A DNA stretch of 64,000 nucleotides from Ctenosaura bakeri (GCA_948474755.1 CAOLHI010000954.1:387501-451500); one strand, 5' to 3'; positions 12,060-25,051 are shown, counted from the first letter of the stretch. The notes: generated by a model not told the origin, from the sequence alone. Numbers and translations: made by a program.

Positions 12060-12975
12060 GCCTCAGTTTATTCATACATTTTTTGTATATATTTTATTAA
12101 AACAATTGTTATTCGCATTACATACATGTATTATCATATTTCAAAAATAAAAACAAGCTTCTTTAACGTGTTTTCATACATTCTATCCAATACTCTTATA
12201 ACTTCCTCCCACCTCTTGATAGAACCTTTATTTTGCTAGCTTATCGTGATCTCAATATACATAAATTCTCTAATGTAGACTGGCTTCTTTATATTGCATA
12301 TTATAGTATACACAACTATTTCACATCATTTCAATATACAATTAAACATCTATTCTTCTCCTTTCTTATCTATATCCAGTTTTCTTCTATTACTGTTTTA
12401 ATTGATCTCAAATCATCAAGTTTTTTCGTCTGTTTTTTATCTTGCAAATTAAGTGTGAGGTCTTCCAAAATAATAAATTCTAAAACCTTCTGTATCCATT
12501 CTTGTATTTCTGGTATTTCCTCTTTTTTCTAATACCTTGCAAATACAATCCTGGCAGCCAAAACCATATACAGAATTATATATTCATATCTGATGTATTT
12601 CTTATCAATCTGATGTAACATATTTAAGAGGAATATTTCCGGTGTCATAGGCAACTCTGTTTTTAGAATTTCTGTCATTGTTCGGTGAATATTTCTCCAG
12701 TACATCTTAGCCTTACAACACTTCCACCACATATGATAGAAAGTTCCGTTTTCCGACGAACATTTCCAACATGTTTTGTTTTCCAACTTATACATATTTG
12801 CCAGTTTCGATGGGTCCAAATACCATCTATGAAGCATTTTAATGTAGTTTTCTTTTAAATTCTGAGCTAATGTAAATTCATACATTTTGTGTGTCTGCTT
12901 CTTTATTCCAGCTGGATGGACAATCCCTAGTATCTCCAAGTCAATAAAAAGGTTCAAATAACATGATAAAAGATT
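12060..12975 (-). pseudogene. L1 LINE 3' end: ORF2 C-terminus and 3' UTR
   Basis: The minus frame 12529-12957 (142 codons) encodes the C-terminal region of an L1 ORF2 protein. Visible features are a 'YKLENKTCWKC' segment, then 'GTFYHMWWKC...KMYW' (the Cys-His-Trp pattern W.C...GT..H.WW.C), and a helical region before the stop. The reverse transcriptase and endonuclease are absent, so the copy is 5'-truncated. The remaining 12060-12528 is its A-rich (T-rich on plus) 3' UTR, which ends in an ATAAAA-type region near 12085-12100. The frame is still open over 142 codons, so this copy is younger than the L1 at 37.5 kb. Confidence 0.9.
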
Positions 12976-13120
12976 CTTATAACAAACACATAAAGAGAGA
13001 GAGAGAGAAAAGTGCTACTACTGTTGAGGACAAGAGGCATTTATCATTGTATGAAGAATATCAGACAATGGTTCAGTGAATTTTTAATCAAAGTAGCTTC
13101 AATTGTTGCATTTATATGTG

Positions 13121-13318
13121 AGACCCAGAGTGGTGTGGTGATTTGAGTATTGGACTGCAACCTTGGAGACCAAGGTTTGATTCTCCACTCAGCCATGGAG
13201 ACCCACTAGGTGTCCTTGGGCATGTCACACACTTTCAGCCCAAGAAACCCCCACGATAGCTATGCCTAAGGGTCAACATAAGTCAAAAATGACTTGACGG
13301 CACACAACAACAGCAGTT
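13121..13318 (+). mobile_element. Sauria-type SINE, near full length
   Basis: The head 'cagagtggtgtggtgatttg' includes an A-box-like start. 'ccaaggtttgattctcc' is the B-box region. The body has 'gagacccactaggtgtcc', and the tail is 'atgacttgacggcacacaac' plus (AAC) units. It shows the SINE's BovB-like 3' end directly. A middle part after 'ctttcagcc' is shortened compared with the family. Confidence 0.92.
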
Positions 13319-13440
13319 TTTATTAACATGATTATGTAGCCATGTTTTAACTAATATTTCAGATTCTGATTTCATAAAGAAGACTTTATCAAATAAGTGA
13401 TAATCTGGATAGGCCACTGAAGAAGATGGGAAATGTTGAA

Positions 13441-13441
<1 letters not shown>

Positions 13442-13470
<29 letters not shown>
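13442..13470. repeat. (GT)n microsatellite
   Basis: About 14 perfect GT units. Confidence 0.97.
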
Positions 13471-13474
<4 letters not shown>

Positions 13475-13679
13475 GTTTTTACTTACTTATGGTATTTGTT
13501 ATCAGCCTTCTGCTATTGTCAAGATTCACTCCTAGTTCACATTCACCTGTACAGGATGGGTTGTCTCTTGTATCAAATATATAAAGTATTCAGAAGAAAT
13601 CATACAGCTTATGTATTTATAACAAGTAATTGATTTATTCCATAGAATGAATATATGTAGATTCATAGTTTTCTTTATC

Positions 13680-13717
<38 letters not shown>
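13680..13717. repeat. (TATC)n microsatellite
   Basis: About nine TATC tetranucleotide units. Confidence 0.97.
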
Positions 13718-14612
13718 CTTTTTCATATATTTTTCCCTGATTCTATTGGGTTTATTAGCAATTTGTCTGAGGCAAGTCTTCTTTTTTCTTTTTTAATTTT
13801 TTCATTACCAGTGTTTGTTTCTTGTCACCAGATATATTCTAAGCTATTATATCAATAAGCACAAGTACATAAACCATGGTGCTGGATACAACATATGATA
13901 TACACTATTTCCCATGATTACGCTGTGCACTTGGGGTTACTCTGAGCACTACCAGGCATAGAAGTGAAGTTGTCATTGACGTAATTGAAAAATAGCCTCA
14001 TCTCTCCTTTTCTGGCATGTTAGCGCTGGCACATTGCAAAACGGGATGAATAGTGTTGTCCTTGGTAGGGCTGTTATTTACCCTTCCCATTCATAGTGTA
14101 TAAAACTATGGGCAAAACGTGTCATGAGACTCTTCAAATTCTCCTAAACGGGTCTTGATTTTTATTTTCTACATTATTTTTAGTCAAGACAAAACAGCAA
14201 GTTCAGCAGACATGTTGCAAGTCATCAAAATTTGTGTGGACAAGTCATTTTTCATGCTACAGGGGAAGCAAAGATGTCATATTTTAAGCAGAAACACAGA
14301 CTCATAGCATCATATACCAACAGCACTCTCAAATGTAGTCAGGATTTCTTTAGCTAGAGACCCTCCAGATGTGTTCTTGAGCTAGCTATCCCCCAGATCA
14401 TTGATAATGCTGGCTGGTGAAGATAAGAATTATATACTAGTTAGGAGGTCATCTAGCTGAAGATGGCTGATATTGTGTCACTTCTTAAAACAATGTCTAT
14501 GTTACTGTAAGGATTGGGTCACCTTTCTATCATTAAACTCATTGGGACCAGCATGACCTCCCAGAGTACAGGGTACATTTCTGGCTGGGTAAGTTGGGCT
14601 CACTCTCCCTGG

Positions 14613-14613
14613 T

Positions 14614-14656
<43 letters not shown>
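14613..14656. repeat. Compound (GT)n(GA)n microsatellite
   Basis: A GT run to 14630 switches directly to a GA run to about 14656. Confidence 0.97.
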
Positions 14657-14899
14657 AGGAGAGGGTAAGATTTCCCCATCCTTTACACACTGTTTGCCCC
14701 TCCTTCAGTTTTGTACACTTTCCTTTGTTGGTCAATTGAGTACTTCCTTTGGGGTCATGATTTCTTAGGGTAAGTTGTTTGTGCCAGATATCTGGGCTAC
14801 TGCGATGCTCCCTGGTCTGGGGTGGTTGGGCCTTGCATGCTTGGCTTCTGAATTTGGTGCTATCACCTCCCAGAGATAATATCTGTCTCTCAGTATAGT

Positions 14900-15560
14900 C
14901 TGTTAGGGTTTTTCTTTCTCTTTTCCTCCTCTCTCTCATTCTCTCTCTTTTAAAATTCCCTTTCTCTCTTTCTTTCTTTTCCCATCCTCTCCCTCTTCTT
15001 TCCTCCTCTTCTTTCTCTTTTGATATTTCACTTTTCATTCTTAGTTGATTTTCCTTCCTTCCTTCCTTTCTTTCTTTTCTTCCTTCTCTGTCTCTCTGAC
15101 TTTCTCTCTCTCTCTCCCCCCTTTTTGTTCCCTGCAGTCCTTGGCCCCACTTCCTTACTGTTTCTCCCTTTTCCTCTTTTTCTCCAAACTATTATTATCA
15201 TACTTCTCCCTATACTCCTGTAGCCACCCACACCATCATTGTGTGATTTTATTTTATTTTATTTTTTCCTTTCCTTTCTTTCCCTCCTCCCCTCATGTTG
15301 TTGGCAAACATCCATGGTCTATTTGGCTGTAGTTCTTTGTAACTCTAATTCTTATGTGTCTTTTTGTCCCTATACTCCTCTCTCTTAGGTTCCTATTTTC
15401 TTCTCCTTCTCCCTCTCCCTTTTTTCTTTTCTCCTTGCCCTTCTTCTTTTCTCCCTCTATAGTTTTCTTCTGATCCCATTCCGTATGTTCTTTCTTGGTT
15501 TTCCCACAATTGTTCTCCTCTTTCTTCCCATCCCTTTCCTTCCATGCAGTGACACATGTC
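14900..15560. repeat. Long polypyrimidine tract
   Basis: Over 600 bp strongly enriched in C and T on plus, in blocks of CTTT, CCTT and TCTC with short interruptions. The purest stretches are 14917-15130 and 15242-15300, then 15361-15545. The Lys/Glu/Arg-rich minus frames across it (for example 14502-15038 and 15293-15625) are low-complexity artefacts. Confidence 0.9.
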
Positions 15561-16316
15561 ACAGATTTAACTGTGAAATATTGGAAAGTATGAATCCTGC
15601 TGTCTTGGTCTTTCAGGGTAGTCACAGATTCAACTCTGGGTTATGAACTTTAAATAAAACAACAATCCCAGCTGACAGACAAAATATGCCAGCCTTTATT
15701 ATTGAAACTGACATTTCCTGGTTTCCCCAGTTCCTAATCCAGTCCCTAGCAAAAACTGAAGACCATTTTGATTAATAGCAGTCTAGTTCTTTATATGCTT
15801 TTCAGAGATTGCTTGGAATGGGCTGTGATTTTTTTAAGGGACTAAAAATGCCCCATACTACTATACAGAGCTTTCTACCGAAGAAGGCATTTCAATGTTT
15901 GCTTTGAGGGAATAGTTCCTCAAAAACCTGCCAGGTTCTGTAGTCAAGTCACTGACAAGACATGATTTGTATTCTTTTATCAGGCTTTATTTAAGGCCAC
16001 TGAAAGCAGCCCGAAGCACAATGTTAGTGGTATCCCTCACCGAAAGCGACACCGTTTATGGTCCAAAAAAATGAAGGCATCCACTGGTGTTTGAAATTGC
16101 AAAGTATCCACCCACTCAGTTACCTTTCCCAAAACAGGAAAAGTGAGAAGGGTCTGCAACCTGCTTAAGAGTCTATGTCACAGATTACTTTTGTTTTCTA
16201 AAACTGAGGACACTGTCCTTTCCCCACTAACAAAACCTCTAGAGATAAGACTCTGTGCATGGGATGCAGTAATTACTTCACTCTTATCAAACAACCAGCC
16301 AGTGGCCAGGATAAGG
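15561..16316. other. No gene seen
   Basis: Unique-looking sequence. A CpG-containing patch at about 16010-16060 ('agcccgaagcac', 'accgaaagcgacaccg') stands out slightly, but nothing is identifiable. Confidence 0.45.
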
Positions 16317-16379
16317 CTGCAATCCTATAACATATACTTGGGAGTAAGTTCTGTTCAATTCAGTAGAATGTATTTTATG
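16317..16379. mobile_element. Short palindromic dispersed repeat (CAATCC/AGTAAG type)
   Basis: 'gcaatcctataacatatact' then 'tgggagtaagttctgttcaa' matches the left arm of the same family as at 2617. The right arm is lost. Confidence 0.55.
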
Positions 16380-16918
16380 ATAGGCACACAGAAGGTTACA
16401 TTATTATACATGAAGGAGTAGTTCCTGATACTAAGCTTTGACTTCTAATTCTAACTGATGATAAGATAAATGTGGCTGCAAACTAGGAAATTTGTCAGAG
16501 CTAGCAGATGACGGTACTTTCTTGTTCTGCATCAGGACATCAGCCAATATTATTTGATAACAAGTCATTACTATATTGCTATATTATTCTTATGTATTTT
16601 TGAAATTACAGTTGTGCATCACCTATTCCTTCCTTGAATAAAACTAGCAGAAGACATAGCCCAAGTGCCTACCATTTTAATTTGCTCTGCTTCCTCTTCT
16701 AGTGAGTACCAAAGAATGGATCAGCCCTTACGGTTTTAGAAGCTAATATTAGAGACGTGTTATTTTTCTCCTTCCCTCTTCCTTATGTTTCTGCTTATCT
16801 GCAGATTGTCTGTCTTCCTGTGATGACTATAATGTACAAGGAAGAATTTGGACCGGAATGACCCTTACTTAAAAAAAAATCAAAGGTTCAGTTAGTCTAT
16901 TATCTCTTGCCCATTCAC

Positions 16919-17479
16919 TTAAAGGTCTGGCAGTTCTCCATTATGCACTATTGATGCTAAAAAAGGAAGTCCATCCTTCTGGAGCTCCATGTGCACATCA
17001 GAACCCAACGGGCCTTTGGACCACAGCATAATAATGAAAAAGAAAAACTCATCCAGTATTTTATATGGCTCTGGTACTTTGTAGTTTTGGTCATTCACAT
17101 TCTTAAATGTCTTCATTTGCCTTATCAGAAGCACTAAAAGTAACTCTTCTCTCTGGTTCAAGATAATATGAGTAGATGAAATGAGTTCATAATAAAAAGA
17201 GATAAAGCATGTTTCAAAACATCCCAACATATACTTGTATGGCAATAAAATAACTGCCCAGGAAGATTCTAGAAATTCAGCATGTGAAGGAAATGAAGAC
17301 AGTAAGGCATATGGCAAGGCAATGCAGGGAAGAAACCTACCCATGTTAAATTCAGATCTCCTGAATTTAAATGAATAGTACATTAATATTAAATTCAGAA
17401 CTTTTCCTTTCAACATCTGTGCCTGCCACCAGAACCCAAATCCTTTCATCCCATATGAATGATATGCTATAGTTTGCAT
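16919..17479 (-). other. Longest unexplained open frame (186 codons), probably not a gene
   Basis: An uninterrupted minus-strand frame starting at an ATG at 17479. The predicted product has hydrophobic stretches ('FETCFISFYYELI', 'EFFFFIIMLW') and a more polar C-terminus ending 'HNGELPDL'. I recognise no domain. Base use resembles the surrounding DNA, no promoter or splice context is evident, and a frame this long can occur by chance in a 64-kb AT-rich window. It could also be the remnant of a retroposed gene. Confidence 0.15.
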
Positions 17480-20400
17480 TCATGTTCACTTTTGTGAAGT
17501 TTCTTGCCCTGCATTTTGTGGATTCAGAATGTTTTTGAGTATTCTGTAGCATCTGAGCTGTCAGTGGTTTGGCTGTGGGGGAAGGAGAGAGAGTTCATTT
17601 GAGGTTAGTGTGGGACTACACAAGTAGGCACTTGCTATTTTATGTGCAAAAAATTGTACACCTTTTGTGCACCAAATAAGTCCTGAAGTAAAAGTGGTTT
17701 CGAAAAATAAAAGTTTTTGACCACCTACCTGCAACAAGGAAGAAAAATGGTAAAATTATTTGTTTTTGCCTGTAAGAATGAAATTTATCCAGATTTATAT
17801 CCTTCAGTGTACTCATTCTTGTGGGTTCTAGCAATCATAATGGGACTGGTTTATAATATGTGGTCCAGTGGATTAGATGAGACAGAAAAGTTTATAGCTG
17901 CCTAGCTGATGACTGCAGATGGATGGTCAGTTATTTTCTGGTCTATATTAATTTAAATTACATTCCTTCCTAGGTCTGTTTTGTTCTGTTTGCATTAATC
18001 TCCACTCATGCATATTCTCACACACACACCTTCCACTGCCGTGTATTAACCAAATGTGTTAATCTATCATATTTATACAAATCTCATCACTGATTTCAAT
18101 ACACTAACAGATCTCTGCTACAGGACTACCACCTCTAGAGTCTTGCTATTTTGTCCCCCCACCTTGGATCTATCCTGTTCACATTGACACAGAAACAAAT
18201 TACTCAGCTAAGAGTGTATAAGAGTGCATCCTTACAATGAAATCCAACCAAGTTATTCCACTGGCAAAAGAACATCAGAACTGAGAGAGTAGCAATTGCT
18301 TGTTCCCCAGTCTTATACACCCTCAAAATCCATGCTGGACAATAGGAGGATCCCTTGGAAAAAGATGCTTCAGTGATAGTGGGACTGAAGGGGCAGAGCG
18401 AGTAGAAAGGCCCACCACATGAAAAGAAATTTGATTATACAACACTGGAACCTACCTTCAGTTACCCAGCTGAAATCAATCTGACATTTAATGTACAACT
18501 ATTGGTGTTTTTTACAGCATGATAAAAATATATGGTTTCTTTTCTGTACTAAACTGACAAATTCTTTATTTTGAAAAAAAGAAAACAAAAAGATATCTTT
18601 GTGGTATACTTTCTCTACATACAGTACCCATGTTCCTGTACTAGTTCACAATATGTTCTACATATATAAAGTGGAGATGACAGAAACAAATGGATAAAGA
18701 CAGGCATAGGAGAATCCCATCCTGTCAGAAGAAGAATGGGCTGAGTCTGCAGGTTGTGAACCATGGCCGACAGATGCAAGGTGGAATCAAAGAGTGAGCA
18801 ACTTTTTGCAACACACACGCTTCACAACTCTGACCACTGAGGATCTACATGATTATCTCCAGACAAAATAACTGTGAGTAAAAGGCTTACATACACTTAA
18901 ATTAAACACAGCAGGGTTTTTCGTAATCTCTGTTTGCATTTTACTTTCTGTTAAGAAGGAAATTGCTTGGACTTGGAACATTTCATTTAATGGCATTTTT
19001 AGTTACCTTTGTACTTCTAATGCCGTAGACTAAATTTGCCCCCAAATTACCCAGTAAGGCACAGGAAACTTTTTGTTTGTATTGTTTAATTGCAGTGGCT
19101 TCCTTACCAATTTTTCTAAATTCAATGCGTTTTAAAACATCCCTGTAGTTGAAACCTAATTATCCCAATCTCTCGATGAAGTATAGCTAACAATGCAAAC
19201 CCCATTTATGCAATTTATTTGGTGAAAGGAAGTAAATGGAATGCAGTTGAACTAATGATATACAGGTACATATTTTCATTTCCACTTTACTGAAACACTC
19301 TCTCATAAACTCACATGCAGTTTCCCTCTTCTCTACCAATTACATATTTAAACTGTGTCTATTTTAAGCAAGTGCTTTGAAATCCTATATACTGTGATAC
19401 GTAATGCAACTACACATCACTTGCAGTGTGAGGTGAACTCTGCATCATGCTATTTTCTTTCCTAAAAAGCACAGAGAGCTTTTGTTTTGTGGGGTCCACC
19501 CCCCCAACTCTCAGAAGCAGCCATGAATAAGGATTATGGCTTTTACCTAACAATAAGACATGAATGAAGTTCATGGCTGGAAATTGTATTGCATGAGACA
19601 CAATGAATAAGGGATATAGAGCTGAGACACATTAGCAGTTGAACCATCATTCAAGATGCCCCAGTAGCTTAATCTTTTTAGACCACCTGTCCATGAGAAC
19701 CAAAATTCCACTAGTGTAGCTTTGGTATTTAACAGCCAGCTCTTCTAATTCTGCTAGTTTCCCATGAAACTAAGTTTTTTTCCAGAGCAAATGCACAGTA
19801 ATAGCAAACATGATTCTATTCATTCATTGAAAGATGAAGCAAATGTGAAGCTAACAGTCATGCAAACTTTCCTTCTCTTGTAGTTATTCCTCTCACCTGC
19901 TAGTTGTATTTTCCTCCCACTCATATTTGCTTATTCACCTAACCATTTGCAAGTTGTGAGCATAATCTAGAGATCTTCCCATGCAGGCAAAGCTGTGAGC
20001 TTGGTGCATTATGGAAAGATCTTAGTGTCAATTCTATTTAGTTGAAAGTCATTAGGGGGCCTTGCTGGACTGATGCAAAGGCCCATATAGCCTGGTATTG
20101 TTTTTTTCATACCATGGCCAAGATCCTACAGTCTCCAGGGTAACATAAGACTTCTGCAGGTGAAAATCTGCTCTAGCTCTCCACAACCAGCATCAGGACT
20201 CAGGGTTTTGTTATGATAACGCGCCTCAACAGCCATTTCAAGTAGAGAATGTGAGGTTAGTGAAGAATGCATCATAGTCAAGCACAGACTGGTGAAATCT
20301 GCTAAGATCTTCAGGGTCTTGGTCCAGTGCAATAGTTTGGTCAGTGTGGGTGATGGGAGAGAATATCAACCTCAGCAATGAAAAGGAAAAGTCTATATAA

Positions 20401-20607
20401 CCATGAAATGGACTTATGCTTGCATATGTCACCAATGAGATGCCAGCCTATGTCCCACAGGGTTTTTGGGAATCTTAAGTAATACTTGCACTGGAAGACT
20501 TACCAGTCAATTTTTGGGCTGCAATAACAGCACAGTAAAAAGCATCAACAAATTGTTAACAGAAACACTGGATCCAGACAGTTGGATTTTCTGTCATTGC
20601 TATTTTA
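17480..20607. other. No gene seen
   Basis: AT-rich unique sequence. Short open frames near 18.6 and 19.4 kb and overlapping minus frames at 20126-20435 are not recognisable as protein. Confidence 0.5.
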
Positions 20608-20632
20608 ACACACACACACACACACACACACA
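20608..20632. repeat. (CA)n microsatellite
   Basis: About 12 CA units. Confidence 0.97.
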
Positions 20633-20800
20633 TATGGCAGTGCCTCTGGAATGTGTATAAACCAAGTGGAACTGACAGAATAAAAAGGGAAGCCCCAGCA
20701 AGACTGGGTGCCCAGGTCAGAGCTCCATTTAATTCTGTCATCCTGCAACCTGATTTTGTTTAATGTCTTCCCAGCTGCAACTCAATATTTGCTTCTTGTT

Positions 20801-20823
20801 GCTGCTGCTGCTGCTGCTGCTGC
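20801..20823. repeat. (GCT)n trinucleotide repeat
   Basis: About seven to eight perfect GCT/CTG units preceded by 'cttgtt'. It is not in a recognisable coding frame. Confidence 0.95.
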
Positions 20824-20961
20824 TTGCTTATACTTGCTGTTACATTTCTCAGTTGAGGATGGAGGCAAAGTAAGCTGTCTTTCTCCTCTCTGTCCATTTC
20901 CTTGTTCATGCAAAGACCAGACTTCCAGTTAGGCCATCATACTTGCATTTCCCAGCAATGG

Positions 20962-20990
20962 ATAAATAAATAAATAAATAAATAAAAAAA
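20962..20990. repeat. (AAAT)n tract
   Basis: About six TAAA units running into a short A run. It could be the tail of a lost LINE fragment, but the sequence before it was not recognised. Confidence 0.9.
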
Positions 20991-21099
20991 ATGAGAGGGC
21001 CAAAGTCAGATTCATCATCAAAGACCACTGTATAGAGAGTCCAATATACCAGAAGCTAAAGTGATTAAAATATCTTAAAATACTTTTGAAAGCAGCAAC

Positions 21100-22112
21100 C
21101 AAGCCTGAATGCATCTCAAAGTGATTTCCTGCTTGAGGCAAAAGATGGGAGAGTGATCATCCCTCCAAATCTACATACAGAAGAGAACTCGACTGGCAGT
21201 GAACAGGACTCCAGTGCTGGCAGTGGGACATTGTTTTCCACTAGATCTAAGGGCAGAAAATTCATTTATGGGGTAAAGGACAAGCACTTTAACACATAAC
21301 TTTGTTTTCCATTAAAGAGGAACAACTAAGGGGTTTTGAAGGAATGCTCAGCATGCTGTCACTATGCCCAATGGGTCCCTCGTCTGCCTAATGGTAGGCC
21401 CAGCCCTAAGTAGCAGCAATAAGGAGAAAAGAAGATGTTAGCTAGAATTCTCAAAATACGGAAAGGTCACTAAAACAGATCTACAGAACCTTGTACAAAC
21501 AGGGACTAGAACTCAGTTGGTCAGCTGAATCTTCAAAACTTATTAACAATTCATTTTTGAACAATAGTTCTCAGGGTTCCTCAGCCAGCATGACCACTGG
21601 CTGTGTTCTGGACAAGCCTAACAGTGGCACACCTGAGTGGTGGAGAGATACAACCTAAATGTTTCATTATAAACAAGCATGAAGTCTTTTTAGATCATAC
21701 ACAGATAAAAGATCACTAGTAGAAATGCATGCATTTTTGGAAAATGTATAGAAACATGCAAATCAATGGAAAATATGTGTAAAAATGAACACAATATGAA
21801 AAAGGCATCAACACATGTGTGCAGAAGGAAAAGACCATACCTATATATATATATACACTAATTTTCAGGCAAGAAGTTAAAACAAAGTCTGTCGGTTTGG
21901 TAAGAAACAAAGACAGGAGGAAAAAGCAGGTGGGATTCTGGAAAATGCAGTGAAATTCAAAATAAGACACCCTTCTATGGATTTGATTTCCTTTGCATGT
22001 CACAATCTTAGGTTTTCTTGAGTCCATTGAAACGAATGCATGTAAAAGTACCTAGATCTGTGGCAGATTGTTCACCGCATTTTAACAAAGCCTCTATTTC
22101 AACAGGCAGAAG
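21100..22112. other. No gene seen
   Basis: Unique-looking DNA with a short (TA) run at 21841-21856. 'gttcctcagccagcatgacc' near 21577 resembles a fragment of the hAT-like 'actcccagcat' family, but it is too short to call. Confidence 0.4.
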
Positions 22113-22135
22113 ATGTGTGTGTGTGTGTGTGTGTG
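22113..22135. repeat. (GT)n microsatellite
   Basis: About 11 TG units. Confidence 0.95.
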
Positions 22136-22856
22136 CATTTAAAAGTAAATATGGTGTTGTTCAGATAAGATACATAAAGACCATGGAATAGAGAACTAGG
22201 ACATCAGGACAGGAAATCTTCCTCCACTTCTTCCTCCTCCTCAGCCAGTAATTTTACTGTTAGCTGATTTGAACACTTGCAGATCTCAAAAACTTTTCAG
22301 GTTTACAGTCAGTTAAACACATTATTAGGGCATGTGATTGTTCAGTGCATCAACACACAGGTATCACCCAACTTCATTACTACCTGATTAATTAACCTGT
22401 TTAAAGTGTGAAAGTTGACACCTTGTCATTAGAATCTATGCATGAGAATAATTAATGAGAAACTATGAAATAATTTGTTCCTCAGTTTAAAAAAAAACTG
22501 AAGCAAGAGGTTTTATTTTATCTCATTATTCTTGTTTCCTGTTATCACCTAGACAAGGCTAGGAGGAATTCATAAAACTTACTGTCTGAAGGGAAAGGAA
22601 GCTATGTAACATCTCAGGAAGGATTTTACAGATATTTAATAAAATGTGGTGTTATCCAACAGCAATAGATAAGCCAAGAGGGCTTCAGGAATATTCAGTA
22701 CTTTAAACAGCGCACATGTGAATACTAGTCTACTATTCATTTGATATGACACATTCAAAATATAAAATGGTGCTATGATCATAGCATAATTAAAAATAAT
22801 TATGCATTCCATTTTTGTTTGTTTTTTAAAGAAATGTATCCAAGAAAGTGAAGTTT

Positions 22857-22884
22857 TGTGTGTGTGTGTGTGTGTGTGTGTGTT
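22857..22884. repeat. (GT)n microsatellite
   Basis: About 13 TG units. Confidence 0.95.
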
Positions 22885-25050
22885 TAATCCAGGAAGTACC
22901 CTTGACAGAAAATGCTGGACATCGATATTTGTTACTACCTTAGGAAGACAGATTCCTAGAAACTGAATTCTGTACTGGAATTAATTTCAGGCAGAAAAGT
23001 ACTTCAGAAATGTCCTTATAGAGTGCCAGCTATCTGACTCCAGTTTTTGAAACATTTTTCTCCCCTTCATCATCTGCAAACATTAGCTTGGAACAGAGAT
23101 GAACTTTCTCTTGCCATTGCTTCTCACACTTAGAAAACTACTGTCTGACCTATATGTCCAAGATCTTGAAAAGTATGGGATCTCCAGCTTCGGTTTTCTA
23201 CTTAGGCCCTCTGAGTCTTTCTAGAGACTTCCCTATATGGTTTCCCTATATCTGTTGAGGAAAGGCACTGTTAGGTGAATACAGATTGGCTTACTCTTTT
23301 GAAATGAATAGGAACCTTACATGTGCTAAAGTTTCCCGTGCATGTCTGAATGAACCAGGAAACTTGGATTGGGGTATATATTGCCTGCCTGCTTTTAAAA
23401 CTGGGGAAGTGTTGGCTCTCTGTATATATGTTCTTTAGTTTTGCAGTTATGTTGACAGAAAGAATATATTCAGCAGGTATCCGAAAAAAGGCTATACTCC
23501 TAAGTATACATTAATTGGAAGGATGTTGCATGATAGATCAACGTAAGTTATATTGAAGTAAATTGCTTGGGATTCAGGCACCAGTTCAGCAGCAAAGGAA
23601 CAGGTCCTTTCCTGCCTTACCCAGCATGGCTGTGGTTTAGGATTGGCACACAGATACACATTTTCCTCTGAAATCTGGAAGGAAAAAAAAAAAGAGTAGC
23701 GAATAGCCTTCTGAGAGTTGCTTGGTGAGAGGGATTCACAAGAATTCTAGACTGTTGTCAAGACAACAGTGGTAATAAATTCAAATTATTGCCCACTTAC
23801 ATTCCAAGGCAGAAAAATATTAAATAGTTTTTCTATAGATTAAGAGATGTTCACAAATGTTACAGTCCACCTCTAATTACCACTTCATTTGCCAATAATG
23901 ACAATGTTAAAACCTTTCACAGACGAAGGGATTTTTTTCTTTATGTCAATCAGACATTTGCTTAATCTCTCCTCTTTTTTCTCCCTGCAGAATTATAAGT
24001 GATTACAGGCTATTTCTCCTCAGGAAAACCATATAGGGGCTTCACAAGACAAAACAGCCTGTCTTCCTGAAAGGCATTACTATCAGGAAAAATGTTCTAC
24101 AGTATCAATACGTAATCTTTACAGTGATTGTCATTAAACAAGTTAACACTAATCTCTAAAAACAGCATTTTGAATAAGAATATTCAGTGCAATTAAAATA
24201 TGATGCAAATTAAGCTTGTGTTGTATAAGAAAAAGCCAAGTGAAAGTTGAGATTAAAGTAACACCATTTCTCCAAGCCTCCTCAGTAGATTTTAAAAGTT
24301 TCTAAACTCCTCACATTTGCCTTGTATGTGCATTGCTCTTTCAGAAATAATTTACGTCGGTGAAGCCACAATTTATTACAAGGTTTCCCAAGATAAATGG
24401 CTCCATTTCCAGTGTTATCCAAACAGAATGGTTTTTTTGGTCAGTCTGGTTGGTACCCAGTTCTAGTGGTCTCTTCAGTTCAAAGGGATTGTGGCGGTTT
24501 CCTTAAACCACTTTTGCAATCTGTAAGTTCCATCTTTACAAAAATAAACTGTCTACATCTTAAAATGGTCTACAACAATATTTTGAAAGAAGAGAGGACA
24601 AGAAGCCACTGCAGACTTTCATTTCTTCTCAGAACAAATCACTTCTACATTAGCAGGCTTTGTACTACTCAACTTATTTTCATAACTCTGTCCTGTGAAA
24701 TGTCAGCCTTCCTGCCTGTGGTTCTGTGAATGTGTAAGAAACTACTACTGACTTCACAAGGGTCATTGTTGTGGAATAAAGGATGAAAGGTCACCAATTT
24801 TACAGGATCTAGAAGGGGAACTGATATGAACAATGACTGTTCATGAATTTGATCATTATGTCAGTTAAATAGGTTATAGTAAGCAATGAGGAAGAAGCGG
24901 GTGGAACTAGCCAAGGCCTCTTAAAGGAATACTCCACCTTGTATGAAGTGTGGAGGAGATTATTTGGTGTGTCTTTGTGTGGTTTTGAAGATTCCATCTA
25001 AAATATGTGATATTCTGAAGTCAGCTTTATTTTCCATTCTACTAGGCAAT
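22885..25050. other. No gene seen; possible conserved non-coding stretch
   Basis: Unique AT-rich sequence. At 23975-24000 a pyrimidine tract ends 'ctccctgcag', which resembles a 3' splice site, but the sequence after it has no sustained reading frame. The block 23870-24400 is free of recognisable repeats and rich in homeodomain-like ATTA/TAAT motifs. Confidence 0.3.
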
Positions 25051-25051
25051 T

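Noticed and set aside
13124..13200. tRNA gene from the A- and B-box-like blocks
   Set aside because: Part of a Sauria-type SINE with a long non-tRNA body and tail; no cloverleaf expected to survive.
14502..15625. Charged Lys/Glu/Arg-rich open frames on minus (178 and 110 codons)
   Set aside because: They are translations of the polypyrimidine tract read on the purine strand. Low complexity explains both their length and composition.
20126..20435. Pair of overlapping minus frames that read plausibly as protein
   Set aside because: No domain recognised, no start or splice context, and base composition like its surroundings.
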